From positions 5,147,501-5,211,500 of the forward strand of contig NC_021191.1 of NCBI RefSeq assembly GCF_000389965.1: a DNA stretch of 64,000 bases, in the 5' to 3' direction. Both the position numbers and the translations under genes were made by a program. This document shows, one piece after another, positions 1 to 7,778 of this stretch. The stretch is from Actinoplanes sp. N902-109 (GTDB lineage Bacteria > Actinomycetota > Actinomycetes > Mycobacteriales > Micromonosporaceae). A model generated the notes under the pieces. It did no database searches, had not been told where the DNA came from, and saw only the letters and a list, made by a program, of their open reading frames with translations. Within the stretch, counting starts at the first letter, position 1. Every line of letters starts with the position of its first letter.

Positions 1-1
1 G

Positions 2-853
2 GGCACCCTGGGCATCGCCACCCGGGTCACCGTGAAGCTCACCCGGCTGCCGGAGGCGGTGCGCACCCTGCTCGCCGCGTTCGGCTCGCCCGCCGCGGCC
101 GGCGCCGCGACCTCCGCCATCATCGCCGCCGGGGTGGTCCCGGCCGCGATCGAGATGATGGACGCGCTGGCCATCGAGGCCGCCGAGGCCGCCGTGCGCT
201 GCGGCTACCCGCCAGGCGCGGGCGCGGTGCTGATCGTCGAGCTGGACGGCCCGGCGGCCGAGGTGGACGCCCAGTTCGCCGAGGTGACCGCGCTGTGCGA
301 GAGCAACGGCGCCACCGCGCTGCGGATCGCCGCCGACGCGGCCGAGCGGGCGCTGATCTGGAAGGGCCGCAAGTCGGCGTTCGCGGCGGTCGGGCGGATC
401 AGCCCGGACTACATCGTGCAGGACGGGGTGATCCCGCGCACCGCGCTGCCCGAGGTGCTGAGCCGCATCGCCGAGACGGCCGGCAGTCACGGCGTACGGG
501 TGGCCAATGTCTTCCATGCCGGGGACGGCAACCTGCACCCGCTGGTGCTGTTCGACGGCACGGCCGAGGGCGAGGCGGACCGCGCGGAGACGGTGTCCGG
601 GGCGATCATCGACCTGTGCATCGAGTACGGCGGCTCGATCACCGGCGAGCACGGCGTCGGCGCGGACAAGGCCAAGTACATGCCGCGGATGTACAGCGCC
701 GACGACCTGACCACCATGCAGCTGCTGCGCTGCGCGTTCGACCCGGCCGGGCTGGCCAACCCGGGCAAGGTGTTCCCGACCCCGCGGCTGTGCGGCGAGG
801 TGCCGCGGGTGCACCGGGCCACCGATCCCGCCCCGGCCGCGGACCTCTTCTGA
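2..853 (+). CDS. glcD: Glycolate oxidase FAD-linked subunit GlcD, C-terminal part (5' end outside window)
   Basis: The gene enters from the left edge; the open frame runs from base 2 to a TGA at 851-853. The visible ~283 residues are the FAD-oxidase C-terminal domain of the GlcD/D-lactate dehydrogenase family. Recognisable parts are the early GTLGIAT segment, NVFHAGDGNLHP (the conserved H-GDGN-HP motif near the active site), and the C-terminal GSITGEHGVGADKA with a final PGKVFPT. GlcD binds FAD and oxidises glycolate to glyoxylate as part of GlcDEF. The TGA overlaps the ATG of the next gene (TGATG), so glcD and glcE are translationally coupled. A D-lactate dehydrogenase is the alternative, but the E and F neighbours favour glycolate oxidase. 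Confidence 0.93.
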   Translation, partial: GTLGIATRVTVKLTRLPEAVRTLLAAFGSPAAAGAATSAIIAAGVVPAAIEMMDALAIEAAEAAVRCGYPPGAGAVLIVELDGPAAEVDAQFAEVTALCESNGATALRIAADAAERALIWKGRKSAFAAVGRISPDYIVQDGVIPRTALPEVLSRIAETAGSHGVRVANVFHAGDGNLHPLVLFDGTAEGEADRAETVSGAIIDLCIEYGGSITGEHGVGADKAKYMPRMYSADDLTTMQLLRCAFDPAGLANPGKVFPTPRLCGEVPRVHRATDPAPAADLF

Positions 854-1971
854 TGAGCTGGCGGGCGGCGGGCGACGGCGACACGGTCGGCGGGGTCCCG
901 GCCCGGTACGTCGCCGAGCCGGCGTCCACCGAGGAGGCGTCGGCGGTGCTCACGGCGGCGGCCACCGACGACCTGGCGGTGGTGATCCGGGGCGCGGGCA
1001 GCAAGCTCGACTGGGGGCTGCCGCCCCGCCGGCTGGACCTGATCGTCGACACCTCCCGGCTGGCCGGGGTGGTCGAGCACGCGGCCGGCGATCTGATCAC
1101 CGTGGTCCGGGCCGGCACCCGCACCGCCGACCTGGATTTCGGCTCCCAGCAGCTGGCGCTGGACCCGCGGCCCGGCGCCACGATCGGGGGCACCGTGGCC
1201 GCGAACACCTCCGGCCCGCGCCGGTTGCTCTACGGCACCGCCCGCGACCTGCTGATCGGCATCACGGTGGTGCGCCCGGACGGCCGGGTCGCCCGGGCCG
1301 GCGGCAAGGTCGTGAAGAACGTGGCCGGCTACGACCTCGGCAAGCTGTTCACCGGCTCGTACGGCACCCTCGGGCTGATCACCGAATGCGTCTTCCGGCT
1401 GCACCCGGTGCCCCGCGCCCGCAGCTGGGTCACCGCGCGGGTACCGGCCGAGGAGCTGGCCGGTGCCCTGGCCGCGATCCGGGGTGCGCAGGTGGTCCCC
1501 TCGGCGGTCGAGATCGACCGCCCGGAGCGGGGGCCGGTCGCCGTCGCGGTCCTGCTGGAGGGCACCGCCGAGGGCGTGCAGGACCGCGCGGCACGGCTGG
1601 TCGAGCTGCTCGGCGGCACGGCGGTCACCGAGCCGCCCGGCTGGTTCGGCGCCGACCCGTGGCCGGCCGGTGGCGTCGGGGTCAAGCTCACCGTCCCGCT
1701 GTCCAAGGTCGCGAAGCTTCCCTTCCCGCTGCGCGGATCCGCCGGTACGGGCGTGCTGTACGCGACCGCGACCGCTGAGTCCGTGGCCGGGATGCGCGCG
1801 GCGGCGACCGCAGCCGGTGGCTACGCGGTGGTGCTGACCGCCCCGCCGGAGGTGCGTGACCGGGTGGACATGTGGGGCCCGGTGCCCGCCCTCGCGCTGA
1901 TGCGCCGGGTGAAGGAACAGTTCGATCCGGGCCACCGGTTCGCGCCCGGCCGATTCGTGGGAGGCATCTGA
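853..1971 (+). CDS. glcE: Glycolate oxidase FAD-binding subunit GlcE
   Basis: This is a 372-residue FAD-binding type 4 (PCMH) protein, matching the usual 350-400 residues of GlcE. The N-terminal FAD domain shows VVIRGAGSKLDWG, then DPRPGATIGGTVAANTSGPRR (dinucleotide and pyrophosphate contacts) and GGKVVKNVAGYDLGKLFTGSYGTLG. The C-terminus is the short cap typical of GlcE, not the full FAD-oxidase C domain of GlcD. I chose the ATG at 853 because it overlaps the glcD stop and gives the normal length; longer readings upstream in this frame lie inside glcD. The stop overlaps the glcF start by one base. It should assemble with GlcD and the iron-sulfur subunit GlcF at the membrane. Confidence 0.93.
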   Translation: MSWRAAGDGDTVGGVPARYVAEPASTEEASAVLTAAATDDLAVVIRGAGSKLDWGLPPRRLDLIVDTSRLAGVVEHAAGDLITVVRAGTRTADLDFGSQQLALDPRPGATIGGTVAANTSGPRRLLYGTARDLLIGITVVRPDGRVARAGGKVVKNVAGYDLGKLFTGSYGTLGLITECVFRLHPVPRARSWVTARVPAEELAGALAAIRGAQVVPSAVEIDRPERGPVAVAVLLEGTAEGVQDRAARLVELLGGTAVTEPPGWFGADPWPAGGVGVKLTVPLSKVAKLPFPLRGSAGTGVLYATATAESVAGMRAAATAAGGYAVVLTAPPEVRDRVDMWGPVPALALMRRVKEQFDPGHRFAPGRFVGGI

Positions 1972-3332
1972 TGGGCCAGCCGGGCGACGCCGAGGGTCTT
2001 GCCACCGGACGCCTGACCACCGGACCCGGGACCGGCGGCGTGCCGCGCGACGTGCTCGGGCCGGTGGCCGCGTTCGACGACGACCGGCCGCCGCGGCGCG
2101 AGATCGTCGACGACTGCGTGCACTGCGGCTTCTGCCTGAGCACCTGTCCGACGTACACGCTGTGGGGCGAGGAGATGGACTCCCCGCGCGGCCGGATCTA
2201 CCTGATGAAGCAGGGGCTGGACGGCGAGCCGATGACCGCGTCGCTGGTCCAGCACATCGACCGCTGCCTTGGCTGCATGGCCTGCGTGACGGCGTGTCCC
2301 TCGGGGGTCCGCTACGACCGGTTGATCGAGGACACCCGCGGGCAGGTGGAGCGGCGGTTCGAGCGGCCGGTGGCCCAGCGGGGACTGCGGCGGGCGATCT
2401 TCGCGCTGTTCCCGTACCCCAGAAGGCTGAAGCTGCTGCGCGGCCCGTTGCGGGCCTATCAGCGCTCCGGGCTGCAGCGGCTGGTCACCCGCTCCGGGCT
2501 GCTGGACCGGCTGGCACCCACCCTGGCCACGCTGGACTCGCTGGCACCGCAGCTGCGCAAGGTGCCGCCGCCACCCCGCCTGATCGCCGCCCGGGGCCCC
2601 CGCCGGGCGGTGGTCGGGGTGCTGACCGGGTGCGTGCAGAGCGCCTTCTTCCCCGACGTCAACGCCGCCACGATCCGGGTGCTGGCCGCCGAGGGCTGCG
2701 ACGTGATCGTGCCGCGCGGGCAGGGCTGCTGCGGGGCGCTCAGCGCGCACAACGGCCGCCTGGCCGAGGCGCAGGCGTTCGCCCGCAGCACCATCGACAC
2801 GTTCGCCCGCGCCGGGGTCGACTACGTCGTGGTCAACGCGGCGGGCTGCGGCTCGTCCATGAAGGAGTACGCCGACCTGCTGCCCGGTGACCCGCAGGCG
2901 GCGGCGTTCGTGGCCCGGGTGCGCGACCTGTCGGAGATCCTCACCGAGCTGGGCCCGGTCGCCGAACGCCACCCGCTGCCGCTGACCGTGGCCTATCACG
3001 ACGCCTGCCACCTCGCGCACGCCCAGGGGGTCCGCGAGCAGCCCCGGGCCCTGCTGAGCGGCATCCCCGGCCTGACCGTCAGGGAGATCGCCGACCCGGA
3101 GATCTGCTGCGGCTCGGCCGGCGTCTGGAACATCCTGCACCCCGGACCGGCCGCCCAGCTCGGCGAGCGCAAGGCCCGCACGGTCCTCGACACCGGCGCG
3201 ACCGTGCTGGTCACGGCCAACCCGGGCTGCCTCATGCAGATCGCCGCGGCGGCCCGCAAACTCGGCCACCCGCTCCCGGTCGCCCACACCGCCGCCGTCC
3301 TGGACGCCTCGATCCGCGGCACCCCGCTCTGA
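1971..3332 (+). CDS. glcF: Glycolate oxidase iron-sulfur subunit GlcF
   Basis: A 453-residue protein with two ferredoxin-type 4Fe-4S motifs near the N-terminus (CVHCGFCLSTCP and CLGCMACVTACP) and two CCG domains further on (GCCGALSAHNG around residue 250 and a second CCGSAGVWN near residue 380). This is the architecture of GlcF/LutA-type heterodisulfide-reductase-like subunits, which pass electrons from the flavin subunits to the quinone pool. The start at 1971 shares a base with the glcE stop, so glcD-glcE-glcF form one coupled transcript. The ~30-residue N-terminal leader before the first cluster is low in conserved residues. The following convergent gap contains the 12-base palindrome CGCGCCGGCGCG, which may help stop transcription. 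Confidence 0.93.
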   Translation: MGQPGDAEGLATGRLTTGPGTGGVPRDVLGPVAAFDDDRPPRREIVDDCVHCGFCLSTCPTYTLWGEEMDSPRGRIYLMKQGLDGEPMTASLVQHIDRCLGCMACVTACPSGVRYDRLIEDTRGQVERRFERPVAQRGLRRAIFALFPYPRRLKLLRGPLRAYQRSGLQRLVTRSGLLDRLAPTLATLDSLAPQLRKVPPPPRLIAARGPRRAVVGVLTGCVQSAFFPDVNAATIRVLAAEGCDVIVPRGQGCCGALSAHNGRLAEAQAFARSTIDTFARAGVDYVVVNAAGCGSSMKEYADLLPGDPQAAAFVARVRDLSEILTELGPVAERHPLPLTVAYHDACHLAHAQGVREQPRALLSGIPGLTVREIADPEICCGSAGVWNILHPGPAAQLGERKARTVLDTGATVLVTANPGCLMQIAAAARKLGHPLPVAHTAAVLDASIRGTPL

Positions 3333-3359
3333 CCCACCGGGCGCGCCGGCGCGGGCCGC

Positions 3360-3683
3360 TCAGCGGACGGCCAGCTCGCCGAGGTCGGACCAGTCGTCCT
3401 GCTCGACCGCCTGGCTGATGATCCTCGGGGTGGCCTGCAGGTACGGGGGCAGGTCCCGCTGGGCCTGCCTGAAGTGGGCCGAGCCGACGTGGGCGGCCCC
3501 GGCGTCACCGTCGCGGAACGCCTCGACCAGGACGTACTCGTCGGGGTCGTCGATGCTGCGGGACCAGTCGAACCACAGGCAGCCCGGTTCGCCGCGGGTG
3601 GCCCGGGTGAACGGGCCGGCGATCTCCGGCCAGCGGTCGGCATGCTCGGGCTTGACCAGGAACTTCGCGGTAATGAAGATCAT
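3360..3683 (-). CDS. Antibiotic biosynthesis monooxygenase (ABM) domain protein, putative quinol monooxygenase
   Basis: A 107-residue single-domain protein. It begins MIFITAKFLVKPEHADRW and contains an EPGCLWFDWSRSIDDPDEYVLVEAF core, then H...HFRQ, the pattern of the dimeric alpha-beta ABM fold (YgiN-like quinol monooxygenases). These cofactor-free small enzymes oxidise quinols or aromatic substrates, or act as dimeric stress proteins; the substrate here cannot be told. A strong ribosome binding site (AGGAGG) lies just upstream of the ATG. It is convergent to glcF and lies next to a quinone oxidoreductase on the same strand, 74 bases away, so a role in quinone handling is plausible but inferred. 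Confidence 0.85.
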   Translation of the reverse strand: MIFITAKFLVKPEHADRWPEIAGPFTRATRGEPGCLWFDWSRSIDDPDEYVLVEAFRDGDAGAAHVGSAHFRQAQRDLPPYLQATPRIISQAVEQDDWSDLGELAVR

Positions 3684-3757
3684 TTTTCCTCCTGGTGCTC
3701 AGCGGTTCGTGCCCCGTGGCCGGTGGCTCCATCATTCCCCCGCGCGAGCAGAAGTTC

Positions 3758-4717
3758 TCAGGGCTCGAGGACGATACGGCCGAAGACTTCCCCGGCGTCC
3801 ATCCGGCGGTGCGCGTCGGGCGCCGCCGACAGCGGGACGACATCGTGCACCACGGCCCGTAGCTCGCCCTTCGCGGCGGCTGCGAATTGCGCGGCCCGCA
3901 CCTGGTTGCGTTCCTCGACCGGTACGGTGTCGAGGCTGAACGTCGCGAACGAACGGGACCGCCGGAACGACCTCAGCAGGGCCGTGCCGAAGTTCTCCGG
4001 CGGGTACCCGCCGACGACGCCGACCGCCACCATCCGCCCGTTGTCACCGAGCCGGTCGAGGAACGAGGGCAGGCCCGCCCCGCCGACGATGTCGAGCACG
4101 ACGTCGTACTCCGGCGGACCGTCACCGCCTGCACCGGACCGGTCGAGCACCACCGTGGCACCGAGGTCGCGCAGCCGGGCACCCCGCCCGGGGGAGGATG
4201 TCGTCACGGCGATCGCGCCTGCCCCGCCCAGCGCGGCCAGCTGGACGGCCATGATGCCGAGGCTCCCGGCGGCGCCGCGGACGAGCACCGACTCACCGCG
4301 AGCGAACCGGGCGTGGCCCAGCGCGAAGTGCGCGACCGGCGTGGCGTTGCCGAGGGCCACCGCGTCGACCGGCGACAGGCCCGGCGGCAGCTCGGTCACG
4401 TCCTCGGTCCGGGCGAGCGCCTGCTCGGCGTAGCCGCCGCCGGTGCCCGTGAACGCCCACACCGTACGACCGAGCCAGGCCGCGTCGCCCGGGTCCCCGA
4501 CGGCGCTCACCCGCCCGGCCACCTCGCTGCCCGGTACGAGACCCGGGCGGAAACCGTAGTCGCCGAGGGTGCCGCGCCGGATCACCGCGTCGACCCCGCC
4601 GACCCCGATCGCCTGCACATCGACGAGGACCCGGCCGGGGTCGGGGGCCGGCGCCGGCGCGTCGGTCATCGTCATGCCGCTGGGGTCACCGAACGTCTGG
4701 ATGCGTACCGCTCTCAT
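3758..4717 (-). CDS. NADPH:quinone oxidoreductase, zinc-independent MDR family
   Basis: A 319-residue medium-chain dehydrogenase/reductase. The N-terminal GroES-like half starts MRAVRIQTFGDPSGM. The Rossmann half carries VLVRGAAGSLGIMAVQLA, the nucleotide-binding AAGSLG motif of quinone oxidoreductases. No structural or catalytic zinc cysteines are visible, as expected for the quinone oxidoreductase branch. The start at 4717 is supported by the conserved N-terminus; the frame continues upstream only as antisense of the divergent regulator. It is transcribed away from a TetR gene with a 48-base gap holding an inverted repeat, a layout typical of a repressor controlling a detoxification reductase. 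Confidence 0.88.
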   Translation of the reverse strand: MRAVRIQTFGDPSGMTMTDAPAPAPDPGRVLVDVQAIGVGGVDAVIRRGTLGDYGFRPGLVPGSEVAGRVSAVGDPGDAAWLGRTVWAFTGTGGGYAEQALARTEDVTELPPGLSPVDAVALGNATPVAHFALGHARFARGESVLVRGAAGSLGIMAVQLAALGGAGAIAVTTSSPGRGARLRDLGATVVLDRSGAGGDGPPEYDVVLDIVGGAGLPSFLDRLGDNGRMVAVGVVGGYPPENFGTALLRSFRRSRSFATFSLDTVPVEERNQVRAAQFAAAAKGELRAVVHDVVPLSAAPDAHRRMDAGEVFGRIVLEP

Positions 4718-4744
4718 GCCGCGACCGTAACGGACGCCCCCGTC

Positions 4745-4759
4745 CACTTCGCTAAAGTG
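4745..4759. promoter_or_regulatory. Candidate TetR operator between divergent genes
   Basis: The sequence CACTT-cgcta-AAGTG is a 5-bp perfect inverted repeat with a 5-base spacer. It sits in the 48-base gap between the quinone oxidoreductase start (4717) and the TetR start (4766), six bases before the TetR ATG. A site here could block both divergent promoters. Operator function is inferred from position and symmetry only. Confidence 0.5.
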
Positions 4760-4765
4760 AGACCG

Positions 4766-5392
4766 ATGACCAGCCGTTTGCCTCACAAGCTGCGCTCCGA
4801 CGCCCGGGACAACCGGGACCGGGTGCTCGACGCCGCGCGCGAGCTGTTCGCCGAGCGCGGCCTCGACGTGCCGATGCGCGAGGTCGCCCGGCGCGCCGGG
4901 GTCGGCCCGGCCACGCTGTACCGCCGCTTCCCCACCAAGCAGACGCTGATCGACGCGGCGTTCGCGGTGGAGGTCGAGCAGTGCCGCTCGATCGTCCACG
5001 ACGGCTGGGCCGACCCGGACCCGTGGCGCGGGCTGTGCCGGATGGTCCAGCAGCTCGCCGAGCTCAACGCGCGCAACCGGGGCTTCGTCGACGCCATCAC
5101 GGCCGCGCTGCCGAGCCCCGCCGACCTCGCGGCACACCGGGCGAGCCTGCTCCACAAGGTCGCCGACCTGTGCCGGCGCGCGAAACAGGCCGGTGCCCTG
5201 CGCCCGGACTTCGTCCTCGACGACATGATCTTGATGCTGCTGGCCGGCCGTGGCCTCGCCGGCACCCCGGTGGCCGTACGCCGCGACGCCGCCCGCCGCT
5301 TCGCCGCCCTGACCCTGGAAGCCTTCCGGGCCTCCCCCACCACGGCGCCGCTGCCGCCCCCGGCCCGCGTCGTGCCCACGGTCCACGGCTGA
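4766..5392 (+). CDS. TetR/AcrR family transcriptional regulator
   Basis: A 208-residue regulator. The N-terminal TetR helix-turn-helix spans about residues 12-60 (RVLDAARELFAERG, then MREVARRAGVGPATLYRRFP and TKQTLI). The C-terminal ligand-binding region has the SBP-like/TetR_C pattern common in actinomycetes, with an alanine- and proline-rich tail. The ATG at 4766 follows the operator-like repeat directly. By position it most likely represses itself and the divergent quinone oxidoreductase in response to a small aromatic or quinone-like ligand; the ligand is unknown. Confidence 0.9.
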   Translation: MTSRLPHKLRSDARDNRDRVLDAARELFAERGLDVPMREVARRAGVGPATLYRRFPTKQTLIDAAFAVEVEQCRSIVHDGWADPDPWRGLCRMVQQLAELNARNRGFVDAITAALPSPADLAAHRASLLHKVADLCRRAKQAGALRPDFVLDDMILMLLAGRGLAGTPVAVRRDAARRFAALTLEAFRASPTTAPLPPPARVVPTVHG

Positions 5393-5419
5393 GCCGGGCG
5401 CCGCGCCGGTCCGACGGCA

Positions 5420-5489
5420 CCGGCAACCGGCAACCAGCAATCGGCAACCGGCTGAGCGGGCCGCGGATCGGTCCACAAAGGTTGCCGGT
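5420..5489. repeat. Cluster of CGGCAACC repeats with one inverted copy
   Basis: Downstream of the TetR gene there are direct copies of (C)CGGCAACC at 5420-5428 and 5441-5449, with a related caaccagcaa between them. An inverted copy GGTTGCCGG lies at 5480-5488. The outer copies could pair into a long-range hairpin after the TetR stop. The same GGCAACC word followed by gatcggtccac recurs near 9476-9506 upstream of smpB. It may be a terminator or a dispersed repeat. Confidence 0.4.
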
Positions 5490-5554
5490 TCCGCTGATCA
5501 CACTCCGACGGTTGGTTGATCGACGTCCGGCTGGGCCGGCCGCATGGTGGAGCG

Positions 5555-6100
5555 ATGTCTGTCACACCGCCGCCCGGCCCCGCCCGTCCGCCGTCCTCCG
5601 GGCGGGTCGTGCTCCTCGCGCTGCTCGGGCTGGTCCTGGTCGTGTTCTGCGGGCTGGGCACCGTCGGGCTGGTCGCCGCGGCGAACGACAAGCCGCACGC
5701 GAAGAACACCGCGCCGAGCGACAACCAAGCCAGCCCCGCCCTTATCCCGCCGACCACCCCCAGCAGCTCGCCTGCCACCACGCCGGCGACGCCCGAACCC
5801 ACGACAACGGTCCAGAGCACAACGACGGCCCAGCGCACAACAACGGCCCAGCGCACGACAACAACCCAGCCGAAGAAGACAGCCCAGCCGAAGAAGACAG
5901 CACCGCCGAAGCCGAAGCCGAAACCCACAACGCAGCGGCCCAAGCCCAAGCCGGCCAGGACCACGCCCCCCGCCCAGGCCGGTGTCCACCCGGGGGCGTT
6001 CTGCGCGGACCACGACGGCTACGGTCGTACCAAGACCGGCAAGCTCATGCGCTGCACCACCACCGCGTCCGACAGCCGGTACCGCTGGCGGGCCGCCTGA
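5555..6100 (+). CDS. Membrane-anchored protein with Thr/Pro/Lys-rich stalk and small Cys-containing C-terminal domain
   Basis: A 181-residue protein. A short proline-rich cytoplasmic head is followed by one hydrophobic segment (about residues 17-40, VVLLALLGLVLVVFCGLGTVG). Next comes a ~90-residue Thr/Pro/Gln/Lys-rich stalk with TTTAQ and PKKTA repeats. A compact end module, roughly GAFC-x7-G-x9-M-x-C-x9-RWR, resembles the small two-cysteine RWR-ending modules common on actinomycete surface proteins. The head in and stalk out orientation is inferred. Function is unknown. I chose the ATG at 5555; an upstream in-frame ATG at 5516 would add 13 residues with no supporting feature. Confidence 0.7.
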   Translation: MSVTPPPGPARPPSSGRVVLLALLGLVLVVFCGLGTVGLVAAANDKPHAKNTAPSDNQASPALIPPTTPSSSPATTPATPEPTTTVQSTTTAQRTTTAQRTTTTQPKKTAQPKKTAPPKPKPKPTTQRPKPKPARTTPPAQAGVHPGAFCADHDGYGRTKTGKLMRCTTTASDSRYRWRAA

Positions 6101-6200
6101 CCGGACCCGGTGGCCCGGCCGCCGGGCTCGACGCCGCCGGCGCGGATGCCCCGGCCGCGGCGCGGGATCCGGCCGGCGGGACACCCCCTAAGCTGCTGGC

Positions 6201-6683
6201 ATGGACGACCTGGAACCGAGGCTGGCCGCGCTGGCCTTCACCGGCCTCACCCAGGCGCAGGTGACCGCGCTGGTCATCGACACGGTCACGGCCTGGGGCG
6301 AGGCGCAGGGCTGGCGGGTCTACCGGCGCGCGCCCAGCGTCGTACGGCTGCCGCCGCCGATGGACCAGCAGCATTCCGTGCTGGATGTGGCGCTCGCCCG
6401 GCCGGACGGGCCACCGATCGTGGTGGAGGTCGACCACACCCACCGGCAACGCACCATCGACAAGCTGCTCGCCGAGGCGGAGGAGGGGCGACTGCCGTTC
6501 TGGGTACGGTGGGGGCCCGGCCGTTTCGCCGAACCGCCCCCGCCGATCCACCTGCTCACCATCGAGGTCACCCGCACGCAGGGCCGCTACTCACGCAGCC
6601 TGCTCAACGCCCCCGAGCACGGCCCGCCGGCCACCGGCGAGGCCACCGAGCTGCCGCTACCCGGTGCCGAAGAGCGCGATTAG
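6201..6683 (+). CDS. Conserved hypothetical protein with a nuclease-like core pattern
   Basis: A 160-residue protein I do not recognise by family. Helical N-terminus, then a central stretch with SVLDVALA, followed by PPIVVEVDHTHRQRTIDKL. The D..(E/D)xD...K spacing is reminiscent of the PD-(D/E)XK nuclease fold, in which a beta-hairpin carries the acidic residues. This is only a resemblance. The C-terminal 30 residues are poorly ordered. Its 3' end overlaps the convergent esterase gene by 27 bases (6657-6683). Confidence 0.65.
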   Translation: MDDLEPRLAALAFTGLTQAQVTALVIDTVTAWGEAQGWRVYRRAPSVVRLPPPMDQQHSVLDVALARPDGPPIVVEVDHTHRQRTIDKLLAEAEEGRLPFWVRWGPGRFAEPPPPIHLLTIEVTRTQGRYSRSLLNAPEHGPPATGEATELPLPGAEERD

Positions 6684-7778
6684 CCCGTCGGCGAAGGTGT
6701 TGCGCCAGTTCACGTAGTCGTGCTCACCGGCATACTCGGCGTACGTCACCGGGTAGCCCTTGGCCCGCAGCGCGTCGCGCAGCCGCCGGTTGACCGTGCG
6801 CTGGTCGGGCACGCCGGGGGTGACGGTGAACGTCTCCCGGTCCCCGACGTCCAGATAGAAGCGCAGGTCGAGACGGGGTTGCCGGGTGATCTCGCGGAGC
6901 AGCCACTCCGGCTCGGCGGCCGGCCACCAGAAGCTGCCGGACTGGCTGAGCACCGCCCCGAAGACCCCGGGTTCGCGCAGGGCGAGCACGGCTGCCGCCA
7001 GGCCCCCGTACGAGCTGCCGGCCGCGGCGATGTCGCGCGGGAACGGGCTGATGCCGTACTCGCGGCGGGCCCACGGCAGCAGCTCGCGCACCACGAACTC
7101 GGTGGTGCGCCCGGCCGTCGGGGACAGGTCGTCGTCGCGGGTGGCATCGGTGCCGTCGACGAAGATCGCCACCAGCGGCGGGATCCGGCCGGCCGCGACG
7201 AGGTTGTCCACGGTGGTGGGGATGCGCATCATCGTGCGGCCCAGGTAGCCGTCGAAGATCACCACGGCGGGCAGCCCGGCGCGGCGCTCACCGGCCGGCC
7301 GGTACACCGCGACCCGGCGCTCGCCCAGCGTGGCGGGCTCGATCGTCCCGGCCGGCACGCCCGGCTGGGGCAGGCACCACCGTTCCGGCGCGGCCCGCGG
7401 CAACGTCAGCAGCGACGCCCACGCATTGTGGTCGCTGGGGTCGGCGGGATCGCCGGGGAACAGCACCTGCCGCGGGTTGAGCGGGTCGATGTGCGTGTCG
7501 CCGGTGCCGCTGTCGTCGCGCGGTGGCCGCCACGTGCCCGGGGCCAGGTGCGAGAAGTGGTAGACCGTGCGCAGGGTGGCGGGCAGCCGGACCGTGCCGT
7601 GCCAGACGTCCGTGCCGGGCTCGCGCCGCAGCCCGTGCCGCTCACCCCAGCCGACCTCGGTGCGCTCGGCCTCGCCGCGCCACACGAATGTGACCTCGAC
7701 CAGCCCGCGGGCGTCCACCGGCGACACCAGCGGCGCGCCCACCTCGGCCGCCCGCTTCCACAGCTCGACCGCCGTCAC
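6657..7778 (-). CDS. Enterochelin esterase (Fes)-like alpha/beta hydrolase, copy 2
   Basis: A 373-residue esterase of the Fes/putative esterase family. An N-terminal beta-rich domain (about residues 1-130, with VTFVWRGEAERTEVGW and a THIDPLNP segment) precedes an alpha/beta hydrolase domain. The hydrolase domain has the nucleophile elbow GSSYGG (Ser near residue 253) and a C-terminal catalytic His in AGEHDYVNWRN (near residue 352). Such enzymes hydrolyse siderophore or related esters in the cytoplasm. Its start overlaps the stop of a paralogous gene (7775-8911) by four bases, so the two are co-transcribed and translationally coupled. No siderophore genes are nearby, so the substrate is uncertain. 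Confidence 0.85.
   Translation of the reverse strand: MTAVELWKRAAEVGAPLVSPVDARGLVEVTFVWRGEAERTEVGWGERHGLRREPGTDVWHGTVRLPATLRTVYHFSHLAPGTWRPPRDDSGTGDTHIDPLNPRQVLFPGDPADPSDHNAWASLLTLPRAAPERWCLPQPGVPAGTIEPATLGERRVAVYRPAGERRAGLPAVVIFDGYLGRTMMRIPTTVDNLVAAGRIPPLVAIFVDGTDATRDDDLSPTAGRTTEFVVRELLPWARREYGISPFPRDIAAAGSSYGGLAAAVLALREPGVFGAVLSQSGSFWWPAAEPEWLLREITRQPRLDLRFYLDVGDRETFTVTPGVPDQRTVNRRLRDALRAKGYPVTYAEYAGEHDYVNWRNTFADGLIALFGTG
6682..6743. repeat. 62-bp exact repeat inside esterase copy 2 (partner at 7804-7865)
   Basis: These bases, within the 3' end of the 6657-7778 gene, match 7804-7865 in the neighbouring paralog without mismatch as far as I can read. They encode the conserved YAEYAGEHDYVNWRNTFADG end. 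The identity is much higher than in the rest of the two genes and suggests recent gene conversion or strong constraint. Confidence 0.75.
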
